Assembly (NCBI GenBank): GCA_009787695.1
Contig: WQSW01000001.1
Coordinates: 1,604-65,603, forward strand
Length of the DNA: 64,000 nt
Origin: Treponema sp.
GTDB taxonomy: Bacteria; Spirochaetota; Spirochaetia; Treponematales; Breznakiellaceae
Direction: 5' to 3'
The notes below the pieces were generated by a model. That model did not search any database and was not told where the DNA came from. It saw only the letters and a program-made list of their open reading frames with translations. Shown here piece by piece: positions 9,021-17,135 of this stretch. Position 1 is the stretch's first letter. Each line of letters starts with the position of its first letter. A program made the translations under genes and the position numbers.

Positions 9021-10856
9021 ATGAAAAGGAAATATGCTGGCGCGGCTAAGGCTGCACAAACATTTATAATGTTAATTATTATTTTTTTAAGCGTGAATAC
9101 TGTATACGGGCAAAATACGCCTCCTATTGATTTAATCCTATTGTTAGATACCTCAACCGGAATGAGCTCTTCTTATGATAATGTAAACAATTATTTATCC
9201 GGCGCATTTTTAACAGAATTCCTAAGGGTGGGAGACACTTTTCATTTTATACCGTTTTCTGAAATCCCAAAATTAGACGCAGCGCGCAGTATTTCAGGTG
9301 TTGGGGATCTTCAAACAATTATTGCGCGTATATTCCTTCAATACCCTATTGAAAACACAAACAATGTAAGAGCCGCTTTAACCTATACGGAAGAATATGT
9401 CACTTCCCTTCCAAGCCGCCCTAAAAAAATAGTTTTAGTCACTTGCAGTTCAGATTCAAGCAGCTTGGCTGCCGCCTCAAGAACACGTCTTGCATCAAGA
9501 AACACAACCGTTGATATAGTACAAGTAAATCCCGGACAGCCTCTTAGCAATCTTCCAAGTTCAGGACGTCCTCCGAGAACTTCAAGACCGAGTACTGCCG
9601 CTGCACCTACAGGATCAACATCCGGCACTGCAACGGCTGCTGGCTCCGGCACTTCAACAATCGGCACTGCGGCAACATCCGGCACTTCATCAAGCTCTGG
9701 AACATCAACAACAAGCACTACTGCTGCATCAGGTTCTGGCACATCAACATCCGGCACTGCTGCAACAACCAGCACCGGTTCTGGAACTACTACTGCATCT
9801 ACAGGGACTACGTCAACATCCGGCACTTCAACAAGCTCAGGAAGTTCAGGCACTTCTGCAACATCAAGCTCCGGAACATCAACAACAGGCGCTTCTGTTG
9901 CATCAGGTTCTGGCACTTCGGCAACAACTAGCTCCGGCACTTCATCAAGCTCTGGAACTACTACCGCATCTACAGGGACTACGGCAGCATCAGGCACTTC
10001 ATCAAGCTCAGGCACTATAACAGGTTCAAGCAGCACTGCATCAGGCACAAGCTCCTCCGGCACTTCTGCAAATACAACATCAACTGATACAAGCGAGCCT
10101 CGAAGCGGCGGCAGTAACAACGGAGTTTCCGATACATCATCAACATCAAATAATGTAAGTACAACAGAAACATCATCATCAATAAATTCTTCTTCATTGC
10201 CGTTAATTATTGGAATTATAATTTTAATACTTTTAATACTTGGTCTTTTAATTTTCCTGTTATCGCGCAAATTAAGATCAAGCCCTAACCGCGTAATGTC
10301 ACAAGCATCCGATTCTAATACAAAATCAAAAGAAAAGGCGGAGACCGCAAAATCTGTTTCTTCTGATGAAAAAGCCCCCAAGCGCGAAGTAATAAATTAT
10401 ACCTCCGGACCGACAAGACGCAGCACTCCATACGATGACAGACCGGCTGCGGCAGAAAACGGAAAACCTGTAGTGATCAATCCTTCAGGTCCTTTATTGC
10501 TTAATCTTTTTGTTGAAGATCAAAATACAAATATAGGAAAACGCAATATTCATTCATTAAAATCAGGTTACAGTCTGACAGTAGGCGGAAATAAATCGGA
10601 TGATTATCATATTTTCCTTGTTCCAATGCCTGCGCACATAGGTGAAATCCGAAGAAACGGAAGCCAGTTGACATTTATTCCGAAAAAAACTAAATATTTC
10701 CCTGATATTGGTTCAAACGAAGTAAAAGACTGCATAAATAAAACCATCAGAATAATCTCCGATAAAAATTATGAAATGCGTTTCAGATTTGTTATGTATG
10801 AAGATCCTCTTATTGCGCTTAACAGACTGCTTAATTCGGTCAGATTACCGGGGTAA
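9021..10856 (+). CDS. Membrane protein with VWA domain and Ser/Thr/Gly-rich stalk
   Basis: About 611 residues. A signal peptide or anchor ends near VNTVYGQ. A von Willebrand A-like domain follows (residues about 35-175, beginning DLILLLDTSTGMSSS, a MIDAS-like DxSxG motif). Residues about 190-388 are almost only Ser, Thr, Gly and Ala. A strong membrane segment lies at about 393-417 (IIGIIILILLILGLLIFLL). The C-terminal 120 residues form a beta-rich domain with VGGNKSDDYHIF and HIGEIRRNGSQL, reminiscent of an FHA fold but unproven. The start at 9021 is preferred over GTG at 9015 because AGAGG lies just upstream. The VWA domain would face outside the inner membrane. Confidence 0.8.
   Translation: MKRKYAGAAKAAQTFIMLIIIFLSVNTVYGQNTPPIDLILLLDTSTGMSSSYDNVNNYLSGAFLTEFLRVGDTFHFIPFSEIPKLDAARSISGVGDLQTIIARIFLQYPIENTNNVRAALTYTEEYVTSLPSRPKKIVLVTCSSDSSSLAAASRTRLASRNTTVDIVQVNPGQPLSNLPSSGRPPRTSRPSTAAAPTGSTSGTATAAGSGTSTIGTAATSGTSSSSGTSTTSTTAASGSGTSTSGTAATTSTGSGTTTASTGTTSTSGTSTSSGSSGTSATSSSGTSTTGASVASGSGTSATTSSGTSSSSGTTTASTGTTAASGTSSSSGTITGSSSTASGTSSSGTSANTTSTDTSEPRSGGSNNGVSDTSSTSNNVSTTETSSSINSSSLPLIIGIIILILLILGLLIFLLSRKLRSSPNRVMSQASDSNTKSKEKAETAKSVSSDEKAPKREVINYTSGPTRRSTPYDDRPAAAENGKPVVINPSGPLLLNLFVEDQNTNIGKRNIHSLKSGYSLTVGGNKSDDYHIFLVPMPAHIGEIRRNGSQLTFIPKKTKYFPDIGSNEVKDCINKTIRIISDKNYEMRFRFVMYEDPLIALNRLLNSVRLPG
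9600..10090 (+). repeat. Low-complexity Ser/Thr/Gly coding repeats
   Basis: Degenerate short repeats built on a unit like tccggcacttcatcaagc encode the Ser/Thr/Gly/Ala stalk of the VWA protein. Repeat copies differ by synonymous and conservative changes, so slippage could change the length between strains. The long opposite-strand open frame across this stretch is a by-product of the repeat composition. Confidence 0.75.
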
Positions 10857-10923
10857 TTATCAGCAAATTACTTGTTGTTTAATTAACTTTTTGACTAAAA
10901 TTGAAAGAGTGTAAAATTAACAC

Positions 10924-10952
10924 TTGTTTTTTAATAAAAAACTACAGATAAT
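10924..10952 (+). promoter_or_regulatory. Promoter placing the transcript start on the ATG at 10959
   Basis: -35 TTGTTT at 10924-10929, 17-base spacer, -10 GATAAT at 10947-10952, then six bases and the ATG. The seventh base after the -10, the usual start point, is the A of the ATG. No ribosome-binding site is present. Confidence 0.55.
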
Positions 10953-10958
10953 ATAAAT

Positions 10959-11378
10959 ATGGAGAAATCCTTAAAAGAAAAATTCGATGACAAAAACGCC
11001 TACATTAAAGTATCAGTTCCAACACCTGTAGACGGCTCTCAAAAAGCGGCTTTAAACCGCAGAGGAAATCAACTCTTTAATGACGGAAAAATTGAAGAAG
11101 CACGCAGGGTCTTTATGACAACCGGTTATTCAGACGGTCTTTCCAGAGTTGGGGATTATTACAAATCCAAAGGCAGAATACTTGAAGCATTAAAAATGTA
11201 TTGGATTGCACCTGATAAAAACAAGTCTCAAATCTTAATTGAGCAATTATCAAGTGTTTTACAAAGCATGATCAACGAGCCTGATATGCTGACTGATTTT
11301 GCATCATTCGAGCCTCGCAGCGGCGAAGCTTCAAGTACAGAAAGTGAAAACCAAATGGAAAGTAATTCAGATGTTTAA
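10959..11378 (+). CDS. Small TPR-like conserved protein
   Basis: A 139-residue soluble protein. After a charged N-terminus, residues 28-85 contain two helical hairpins of TPR style (RGNQLFNDGKIEEARRVFMT and VGDYYKSKGRILEALKMYWI); the tail is acidic and Ser-rich. It is followed after about 20 bases by a larger TPR gene, so the two are probably co-expressed and may form a complex. No enzymatic motif. The promoter predicts a leaderless mRNA. Confidence 0.75.
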   Translation: MEKSLKEKFDDKNAYIKVSVPTPVDGSQKAALNRRGNQLFNDGKIEEARRVFMTTGYSDGLSRVGDYYKSKGRILEALKMYWIAPDKNKSQILIEQLSSVLQSMINEPDMLTDFASFEPRSGEASSTESENQMESNSDV

Positions 11379-11399
11379 TGTCACTTTAGGAAATTAAAA

Positions 11400-12524
11400 A
11401 TGAATGAACCTGACAAATTAAATGCTAACGAATCTTCCGGAGAAAACTCAGGTTCTATATCTTTTAATATTTCAGAAATATCAAAATCAGGATATCATCT
11501 TTTAAAAGAAAATAAGATAGACGATGCTATAGATTGTTTTTCAAAAATTTTATTACTTGATGAAAACAACAATTACGCGCTTGTCGGTATGGGAGACGCC
11601 TCCCGTAAAACAGGCTCAATGCGAGAGGCTGTTAAGTATTATCAAAGATGCCTTGAACATCACCCCGGTAATAATTACGCTCTTTTCGGACTTGCCGATT
11701 GTTACAAGGCAATGAACCAGTATCAAAAAGCCATTGAAATCTGGGAGCAATATCTTGAACATGATAATAAAAATATTACAGTTCTTACAAGAGCGGCAGA
11801 TGCATACCGCAAGGTAAGGGATTTTACAAACTCAAAAAAAACATATTTAAAAGTTTTAGAAATGGAAGCCAATAATCCTTATGCAATTATAGGATTGGGG
11901 CATTTGCATTATGATTTTAAAGATTATAACGAAGCGCTTTTTTATTGGGAACAGATGCTCAAGGACGGAACTGATACTGTTGATATCCGCGTTTTAACAT
12001 CAATCGGGAATTGTCACAGAAAATTGAAAACATTCAATCAGGGTATCCCCTATTTTGAAGCAGCAATTAAAAGAGACCCGGATAATTTCTATGCTCTTTT
12101 TGGTTTTGCAGATTGTTATCGCGGAATGAATCAATTTGAAAAATCTCTTGAATACTGGAATAGGATTTTAGAATTAGACCCAAAAAATAAAATGATATTA
12201 ACGCGAACAGGCGATGCTTACCGCAATTTAAATGATTTTGAAAAAGCAAAAATCTTTTATGAAAAAGCGCTTGATATAGAATTTGACACTTATGCTGTAA
12301 TGGGACTTTCGCTTATCGCAAAATCACAGGGAAAGTTTGAAGAAGCAATTATTTCTTTTAAACGTCTGATACAGCAAGATAGCAAGAATTTCCGTCCTTA
12401 TATTGAACTTTCTGAATGTTATTTAAAAATAGGAGATAAAAAGAAAGCAAAAGAAGTACTCGAAGATTTTCAAAAATTTGGAATTAAAAATCAAAAGATT
12501 TCTGAAATGCTAGAAAATATTTAA
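11400..12524 (+). CDS. TPR protein with about nine repeats
   Basis: A 374-residue soluble protein made almost wholly of tetratricopeptide repeats from residue 30 to the end. The repeats have the canonical W/L-G-Y-A-F-A-P spacing, for example NNYALFGLADCYKAMNQYQK and DNFYALFGFADCYRGMNQFE. A disordered N-terminus of about 20 residues precedes them. No signal peptide. It ends two bases before rlmN, so it is part of the same transcript. Probably a protein-interaction scaffold; partner unknown. Confidence 0.85.
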   Translation: MNEPDKLNANESSGENSGSISFNISEISKSGYHLLKENKIDDAIDCFSKILLLDENNNYALVGMGDASRKTGSMREAVKYYQRCLEHHPGNNYALFGLADCYKAMNQYQKAIEIWEQYLEHDNKNITVLTRAADAYRKVRDFTNSKKTYLKVLEMEANNPYAIIGLGHLHYDFKDYNEALFYWEQMLKDGTDTVDIRVLTSIGNCHRKLKTFNQGIPYFEAAIKRDPDNFYALFGFADCYRGMNQFEKSLEYWNRILELDPKNKMILTRTGDAYRNLNDFEKAKIFYEKALDIEFDTYAVMGLSLIAKSQGKFEEAIISFKRLIQQDSKNFRPYIELSECYLKIGDKKKAKEVLEDFQKFGIKNQKISEMLENI

Positions 12525-12526
12525 TA

Positions 12527-13609
12527 ATGAATACACAGGCTTTGCAATCTCTTGCAGGATTATCGGTAAATGAAATAAAAGAGCTAATCTCAAGTTTTAC
12601 TACACAAAGTTTCAGAGCAAAACAAATTTATAAATGGATACTAAGAGGTGCTAATGATTTTTCTTTAATGACAGACCTTCCTTTAACACTGCAAAATGAA
12701 TTAAAAGAAAATTTTAATATTTATTCAAGCTTTGTTAAAGCCTGTTATGAAGAAAACGAATCTAAAAAAATCGTAGTTTCTGTAAAAGACAGCCCATTAA
12801 ATATTGAGGCAGTCTTATTAAGCGATGAAAAAAAACGTTTAACTGCCTGCATTTCAACTCAGGCAGGCTGTCCTGCAGGCTGTGTCTTTTGTAAAACAGG
12901 ATCGCTTGGGTTTATTCGTAATTTAGATCATAAAGAAATAATCGAACAATATTTGCATTTAAAAACATTATGTGAAACTTCTAATAATGATGAACAAACT
13001 ATAAAAAAAGAGCACGCAATTGATAATATCGTTATAATGGGAATGGGAGAACCTCTTTTAAATCTTGATAACTTAAAAAAAGCATTAACTTTTTTTAACG
13101 ATAAAGAAGGATTAAACTTTTCAAGACGCAGGATAACAGTTTCCACCTGCGGAATTTGCGAAGGTCTTTTTGAAATTGCACAGACTGAGTTTTTTTGCTC
13201 CCGTCTTGCATTATCACTGACAACAGCAGATGAAATGCTGCGTCAGAAACTTATGCCTATAACAGCAAGTAATCCTCTTTCAAAAATACACAATGCTCTT
13301 TTGCTTTTCCAAAAAAACGGCGGAGGCCGCATCACTCTTGAAATTCCTTTATTAGCAGGGATTAACACACGTGAAAAAGACGCAAAGTCTGTATTTGAAT
13401 TTTCAAAAGGACTTGAAACTGTAATAAATATTATCCCATGGAATCCTGTAGAAGGTTTATTCTTTGAAGGAAAGCCTCTTAAGGAGCCTGAAAAAAAAGA
13501 GACTGCGGAGTTTATTAAAATGCTTGAAAATTATAATTTAAAAGTTACAATGCGCCGCCGAAAAGGAAGGTCAATAATGGGCGCTTGCGGGCAATTGGGA
13601 TTAAAATAA
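12527..13609 (+). CDS. rlmN: Dual-specificity 23S rRNA/tRNA adenine-C2 methyltransferase
   Basis: A radical-SAM enzyme that methylates C2 of A2503 in 23S rRNA and A37 in some tRNAs. At 360 residues it has the usual length. The iron-sulfur motif CxxxCxxC is seen in STQAGCPAGCVFCKTG, followed by NIVIMGMGEPLLN (SAM-binding GGE-like element) and RRITVSTCG. The C-terminal MGACGQL carries the cysteine that resolves the methylated intermediate. Cytoplasmic. It is the last gene of the plus-strand run and ends three bases before the convergent DUF445 gene. Confidence 0.96.
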   Translation: MNTQALQSLAGLSVNEIKELISSFTTQSFRAKQIYKWILRGANDFSLMTDLPLTLQNELKENFNIYSSFVKACYEENESKKIVVSVKDSPLNIEAVLLSDEKKRLTACISTQAGCPAGCVFCKTGSLGFIRNLDHKEIIEQYLHLKTLCETSNNDEQTIKKEHAIDNIVIMGMGEPLLNLDNLKKALTFFNDKEGLNFSRRRITVSTCGICEGLFEIAQTEFFCSRLALSLTTADEMLRQKLMPITASNPLSKIHNALLLFQKNGGGRITLEIPLLAGINTREKDAKSVFEFSKGLETVINIIPWNPVEGLFFEGKPLKEPEKKETAEFIKMLENYNLKVTMRRRKGRSIMGACGQLGLK

Positions 13610-13612
13610 ATT

Positions 13613-14590
13613 TTATCTGACAAAAAAACTAAAGGTTGCTTGAAACAGCCCCATTAAGAAACCAAGCACGCCGCCGAAAAGTTCTACATATTTTAATTGG
13701 TTAGAAAGCACATCAAGAATAATACGCTCTACTCTAATCATCTCAAGTGAATCAATTCTGTCAGAAACTAATGTTTTAATATCAATCGAAGAAAGAACTT
13801 TTTCAATTTGATTATTTACTGCCTCTGTTAATTTTTCTAAAAGATAATCATCTAATTTTTCTTTATCTTCTTCTCTTACATTTAAAAGTTCAGCAATTGT
13901 TTTATTTTGTTCGCTGATTAAATTATTTATGGAATTTCCTGCGGCAGTTATAAGTGATTGTTTTACATTGTTTTCGTTTATTAAATTAGAAATACCATTT
14001 ATAAGTTCATCAATTATTTCCGGCATTTTTTCTTCCAGAGTTTGATCGTATTGACCTGCAGAAACAAAAAACCTTTGGAACGAATTTAATTTAAAAAGAA
14101 CATTTCTAAGAATTATCCTCCCTCTTGCTTCTAATTCTCGGCGTATATCGTTACGCTGTAAAAATTGCATTACAGCGTTTGTAAAAACTGGATAAACATT
14201 TTCTATCGCAGAAGGGATTCTTTTTGTAAGAAAATTTTCTTTTCCGCTGCCAAAACCTGTTTGTAAAGATAATTCACTTGGAGTTTTTTCAAGTAAATCT
14301 TTTGTGATTCTGGATATCGTTTGTTTAATTTTTTCTTTTACATCATCTCTGGAAAGCCTCTCGCGTAGAATTTCTGCTGTCAGCAATTCGCGTTCCACCA
14401 TCGATCCTATACTTACTGCAAGTGTTTTACGCTGGCGCGGAAGAATGCCGGGTGTAAAAGGAAGCTGCATACCAAAAATACGCACTTCTTTTAAAGGACG
14501 GAAAAGCATCCTTATTGCAATAACATTTGTAACAAAACCAATAATCGCGCCTGCTATAGGAGGAATTACAAAAAGAAGAATAGTATTCAT
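13613..14590 (-). CDS. DUF445 family membrane protein
   Basis: A 325-residue protein with one hydrophobic segment at each end (VIPPIAGAIIGFVTNVIAI and FGGVLGFLMGLFQATFSFFV) and a long helical middle, the layout of the DUF445/YheB family. N-terminal motifs GAIIGFVTNVIAIRMLF and PFTPGILPRQR are family hallmarks. The function of this family is unknown; a role in envelope or spore-coat assembly has been proposed for relatives. Its start overlaps the stop of the SH3-like lipoprotein gene by four bases, so the two are translationally coupled. Confidence 0.85.
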   Translation of the reverse strand: MNTILLFVIPPIAGAIIGFVTNVIAIRMLFRPLKEVRIFGMQLPFTPGILPRQRKTLAVSIGSMVERELLTAEILRERLSRDDVKEKIKQTISRITKDLLEKTPSELSLQTGFGSGKENFLTKRIPSAIENVYPVFTNAVMQFLQRNDIRRELEARGRIILRNVLFKLNSFQRFFVSAGQYDQTLEEKMPEIIDELINGISNLINENNVKQSLITAAGNSINNLISEQNKTIAELLNVREEDKEKLDDYLLEKLTEAVNNQIEKVLSSIDIKTLVSDRIDSLEMIRVERIILDVLSNQLKYVELFGGVLGFLMGLFQATFSFFVR

Positions 14591-15024
14591 TTAAGTATAG
14601 ACTCCGATGCGGTTTTAGCCTGGCTTTCACTCTCATAGATATCCATTACTTCTTCTTTTAACCAACCTTGCGCCGTTGATTCCTGCGTTTCTATAGAACC
14701 GCGCGTTTCTAACGAACCGTCGGTATAAACCCATGAAACAAAATTATTGTTTGTTTTAATTGACTGCCTCTTGATAATCCTTACAAGAGAGCCTCGCCGC
14801 AAATAACCTATAGAAGGGCTGTTTTCTGCCGGTTCAGATGTGATATGTGTAAATGAAGAGGTTATAACCCCAAAACCTATATAATCTCTTGATAAAGGAG
14901 ATGTAACAGGGGCTATCAAAGGTATTTCTTCTTTTTTTAAGTTACATGAACAAATAATAAAAACAAAGAGAATTATATATAATTTAGACAATTGACCAAG
15001 TGCATATTTTACAGGTATTCTCAT
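14587..15024 (-). CDS. SH3-like lipoprotein
   Basis: About 145 residues. The ATG at 15024 gives MRIPVKYALGQLSKLYIILF followed by a lipobox IICSC; the longer frame reaching 15132 would put 36 residues before the signal sequence and is less likely. The mature part resembles bacterial SH3 domains (THITSEPAENSPSIGYLRRG, then GWLKEEVM). Such domains bind peptidoglycan or proteins in the periplasm. The gene is coupled to the downstream DUF445 gene and starts four bases from the start of the divergent barrel protein. Confidence 0.75.
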   Translation of the reverse strand: MRIPVKYALGQLSKLYIILFVFIICSCNLKKEEIPLIAPVTSPLSRDYIGFGVITSSFTHITSEPAENSPSIGYLRRGSLVRIIKRQSIKTNNNFVSWVYTDGSLETRGSIETQESTAQGWLKEEVMDIYESESQAKTASESILK

Positions 15025-15063
15025 ACTAATGAAAACTATATCTTTTTTACAGATTTTAGTCAT
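14992..15063. promoter_or_regulatory. Face-to-face overlapping promoters, transcript starts on the same base pair
   Basis: Plus: -35 TTGACC 14992-14997, spacer 18, -10 TATTCT 15016-15021. Minus: -35 ATGACT 15058-15063, spacer 17, -10 TATAGT 15035-15040. Both predict a start near 15028, one base from the plus ATG (15029) and four from the minus ATG (15024). Each promoter lies inside the other gene's coding sequence. Confidence 0.55.
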
Positions 15064-16048
15064 CATCTTTTTTTTATTCTTAAAAATAAATTCAGTATTT
15101 TGTGAAGATAATGAACAGAAACCTGTCAACAAGGAGCGAAATTATAGTTTTTCTTTCGGAGCGTCTGTAGGTCTTATCAGCGGGCTGGCGCAAGAATATG
15201 TTTACGTATCAAATCAAAAAGATAATTTATTAAGCGAACTTTTATGGGATTTAAAACCTGTTTTTTATCTCGGTCTTAATATTGATTTTTGCCGATCCGA
15301 TCTTTTGGAAAAAACAGGATTTTTCTCGTCATTATCATTTAAAGCAGGTATCCCTTATGATTCAGGGGTTATAGAAAACCGCGATTGGATGAACAACAGT
15401 AATAGAAATGAACTTACTCATTTTTCCAGTCATACAAATAAAACAAAAGAATATTTCCAAACAGATGTTGTTATAGGTGTTTCTATACCAGTATTAAAAT
15501 CATTTTATTTAATACCCTTTATAAGCGGTTCATGGATGCATTTTTCATTTTCCGGAAGAAATGGAAATGGGAATTATATTTGGTATGATCCTCCTGAAGT
15601 ATCATATCAAGGACAAGAAGTTATCCGTTATAAACAAGATTGGCTTTTAATCGCGGCAGGTTTATCAATAGGTACAAATATACTTTCACCATTTGCGATT
15701 AACATTTCATTTCAAATTAGCCCTTTTACATACTGCATAGCAAGAGATGATCATTTATCTGTGTGGATACCTGAATTTAAATATAATAATATTACCTATC
15801 CAGCAGGATGGACTAATCCGCGAACATATTATGATTATACAAGCTTTGGACTTTTTATCGAACCTAAGGCAAACATTTCATTAACTTGGAAATCTCTTAA
15901 ATTTTCTTTGGAATATTCATACCGTTTTATTGACAGAACAATAGGCGCATCATTTAAAGATGAAGGCAATGGTATAGTAAAAAACGATTTCGCAGGAGCG
16001 GGAATATCATTTATGGATTTTAAATTTCTTTTTAGTATTAAAATATAA
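15029..16048 (+). CDS. Probable outer-membrane beta-barrel protein
   Basis: A 339-residue protein with a clear signal peptide (KTISFLQILVIIFFLFLKIN, cleaved after VFCED). The mature part shows alternating hydrophobic and polar residues and aromatic girdles, for example SFYLIPFISGSWMHFSF, LKFSLEYSYRF and the final strand MDFKFLFSIKI, as expected for a barrel whose last residue lies in the outer membrane. No specific family recognised. It is transcribed divergently from the SH3-like lipoprotein. Confidence 0.7.
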   Translation: MKTISFLQILVIIFFLFLKINSVFCEDNEQKPVNKERNYSFSFGASVGLISGLAQEYVYVSNQKDNLLSELLWDLKPVFYLGLNIDFCRSDLLEKTGFFSSLSFKAGIPYDSGVIENRDWMNNSNRNELTHFSSHTNKTKEYFQTDVVIGVSIPVLKSFYLIPFISGSWMHFSFSGRNGNGNYIWYDPPEVSYQGQEVIRYKQDWLLIAAGLSIGTNILSPFAINISFQISPFTYCIARDDHLSVWIPEFKYNNITYPAGWTNPRTYYDYTSFGLFIEPKANISLTWKSLKFSLEYSYRFIDRTIGASFKDEGNGIVKNDFAGAGISFMDFKFLFSIKI

Positions 16049-16057
16049 AAACTTTTT

Positions 16058-16474
16058 CTAAAGAAACAACGCTCCGGGAAATAAAAAGTGTATAAGGGCG
16101 GCGGCTAATAATCCTATCCCGATTGGTTTTCTGAAAGTAAGGAGGTTTAAACCAAATCGATCAAGCTGCCCTTTGGTTGGGTCTGCTTGAACAGAAGAAG
16201 TGTCTGTTTGACGGTAAATGCCGAAAATCAGTATAAGCCCCGCTATAACCCCGACTGCGGAAGGAACTAAATCTCCAAGTATAAGAATTCCGTCTAAAGT
16301 CGGCGAAAGAAGCTTTAATACCCCTGTTACTATACTCAAAATGCCTAAAATTAAGTAAAAAGTGGGGGTTTTTATAGGAAAATAAGAATTATCTAAATCA
16401 TTGTCTTTGCCTGTGAAAAGTATATATCCAGCCAAAGCATTGAATAAAATTGATAAAAAATATAATTGGATCAT
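16058..16474 (-). CDS. Small integral membrane protein
   Basis: A 138-residue protein with four hydrophobic segments (roughly residues 2-20, 37-58, 68-87 and 112-132). No family recognised. The TTGACT-17-TATTGT promoter with six bases to the ATG predicts a leaderless transcript. It converges on the barrel gene, with 9 bases between the stops. Confidence 0.75.
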   Translation of the reverse strand: MIQLYFLSILFNALAGYILFTGKDNDLDNSYFPIKTPTFYLILGILSIVTGVLKLLSPTLDGILILGDLVPSAVGVIAGLILIFGIYRQTDTSSVQADPTKGQLDRFGLNLLTFRKPIGIGLLAAALIHFLFPGALFL

Positions 16475-16480
16475 AACTAT

Positions 16481-16509
16481 ACAATATCTTAAAAATTGAT
16501 AAAAGTCAA
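16481..16509 (-). promoter_or_regulatory. Promoter placing the transcript start on the ATG at 16474
   Basis: -35 TTGACT at 16504-16509, spacer 17, -10 TATTGT at 16481-16486, then six bases (ATAGTT) and the ATG. No ribosome-binding site. Confidence 0.6.
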
Positions 16510-16514
16510 CATTT

Positions 16515-17135
16515 TTATTTGGGTTTGAATTTTAATTGCAATGAATTTATTTCATTCTGAAGAAGCATTATCATTTCATCAGATGCAAATGGGACAGCAA
16601 AACGGTATACTTCTTCATTTTCAAGAGTGAAAAATATTCGGTGTGTAAAAACAGGTAATTGATCTTCTTGTTCCGGAAACTTCGGTTGCAAAAAAGGTGT
16701 AACAGCAATATCTACAGCTCCAGAATATGCATCATCTTTTTTTCTGTTCTTTTTAAGAACAACGATGGTTGATTCTTCATAAGCGGCTGCGGTTATTTCT
16801 ATTTTATTTTTGTCAAGGATAAAATCATTATTAAAAAAATCAAAAAATGAAAGAATAAGTATTACTGCACATAAAAATATAATACTGAAAAAAAGCATTT
16901 TTCTGGGTTTGTCTGCAAGCAGAGGACCAAAAAGATTAAAATTACTATTTGTATTTTGATTTTTATAAAAAGTCTTTACCGCTTCAGGTGCATTTTCCAA
17001 TCGCCGTTCGCGGTTATAATAAAAAACCAGTCCGTCTTCAGTCTTAGCTGTATTATCCGGATTACTTAATTTATATTTTGCATTTGGACGTTTTACAGCA
17101 GATTCATCTGTTTCCGGTTGATATCCATCGTTCAT
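16515..17135 (-). CDS. Single-pass membrane protein of unknown function
   Basis: A 206-residue protein with a polar N-terminal 75 residues, one membrane segment at about 80-100 (MLFFSIIFLCAVILILSFFDFF) and a beta-rich C-terminal domain of about 100 residues, probably periplasmic. It directly follows the propeller lipoprotein with no intergenic base and has GGAG before its ATG, so the two are one transcript and may act together. No homologous family recognised. Confidence 0.75.
   Translation of the reverse strand: MNDGYQPETDESAVKRPNAKYKLSNPDNTAKTEDGLVFYYNRERRLENAPEAVKTFYKNQNTNSNFNLFGPLLADKPRKMLFFSIIFLCAVILILSFFDFFNNDFILDKNKIEITAAAYEESTIVVLKKNRKKDDAYSGAVDIAVTPFLQPKFPEQEDQLPVFTHRIFFTLENEEVYRFAVPFASDEMIMLLQNEINSLQLKFKPK

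Noticed and set aside
9383-10381. 332-codon open frame on the minus strand
   Set aside because: It is antisense to the Ser/Thr/Gly repeats of the VWA gene; its Val/Pro/Glu/Asp-rich translation is what the complement of those codons gives, and it has no ribosome-binding site.
15025-15132. Upstream extension of the SH3-like lipoprotein
   Set aside because: It would place 36 residues before a complete lipoprotein signal sequence and lies across the promoter; the ATG at 15024 is better.
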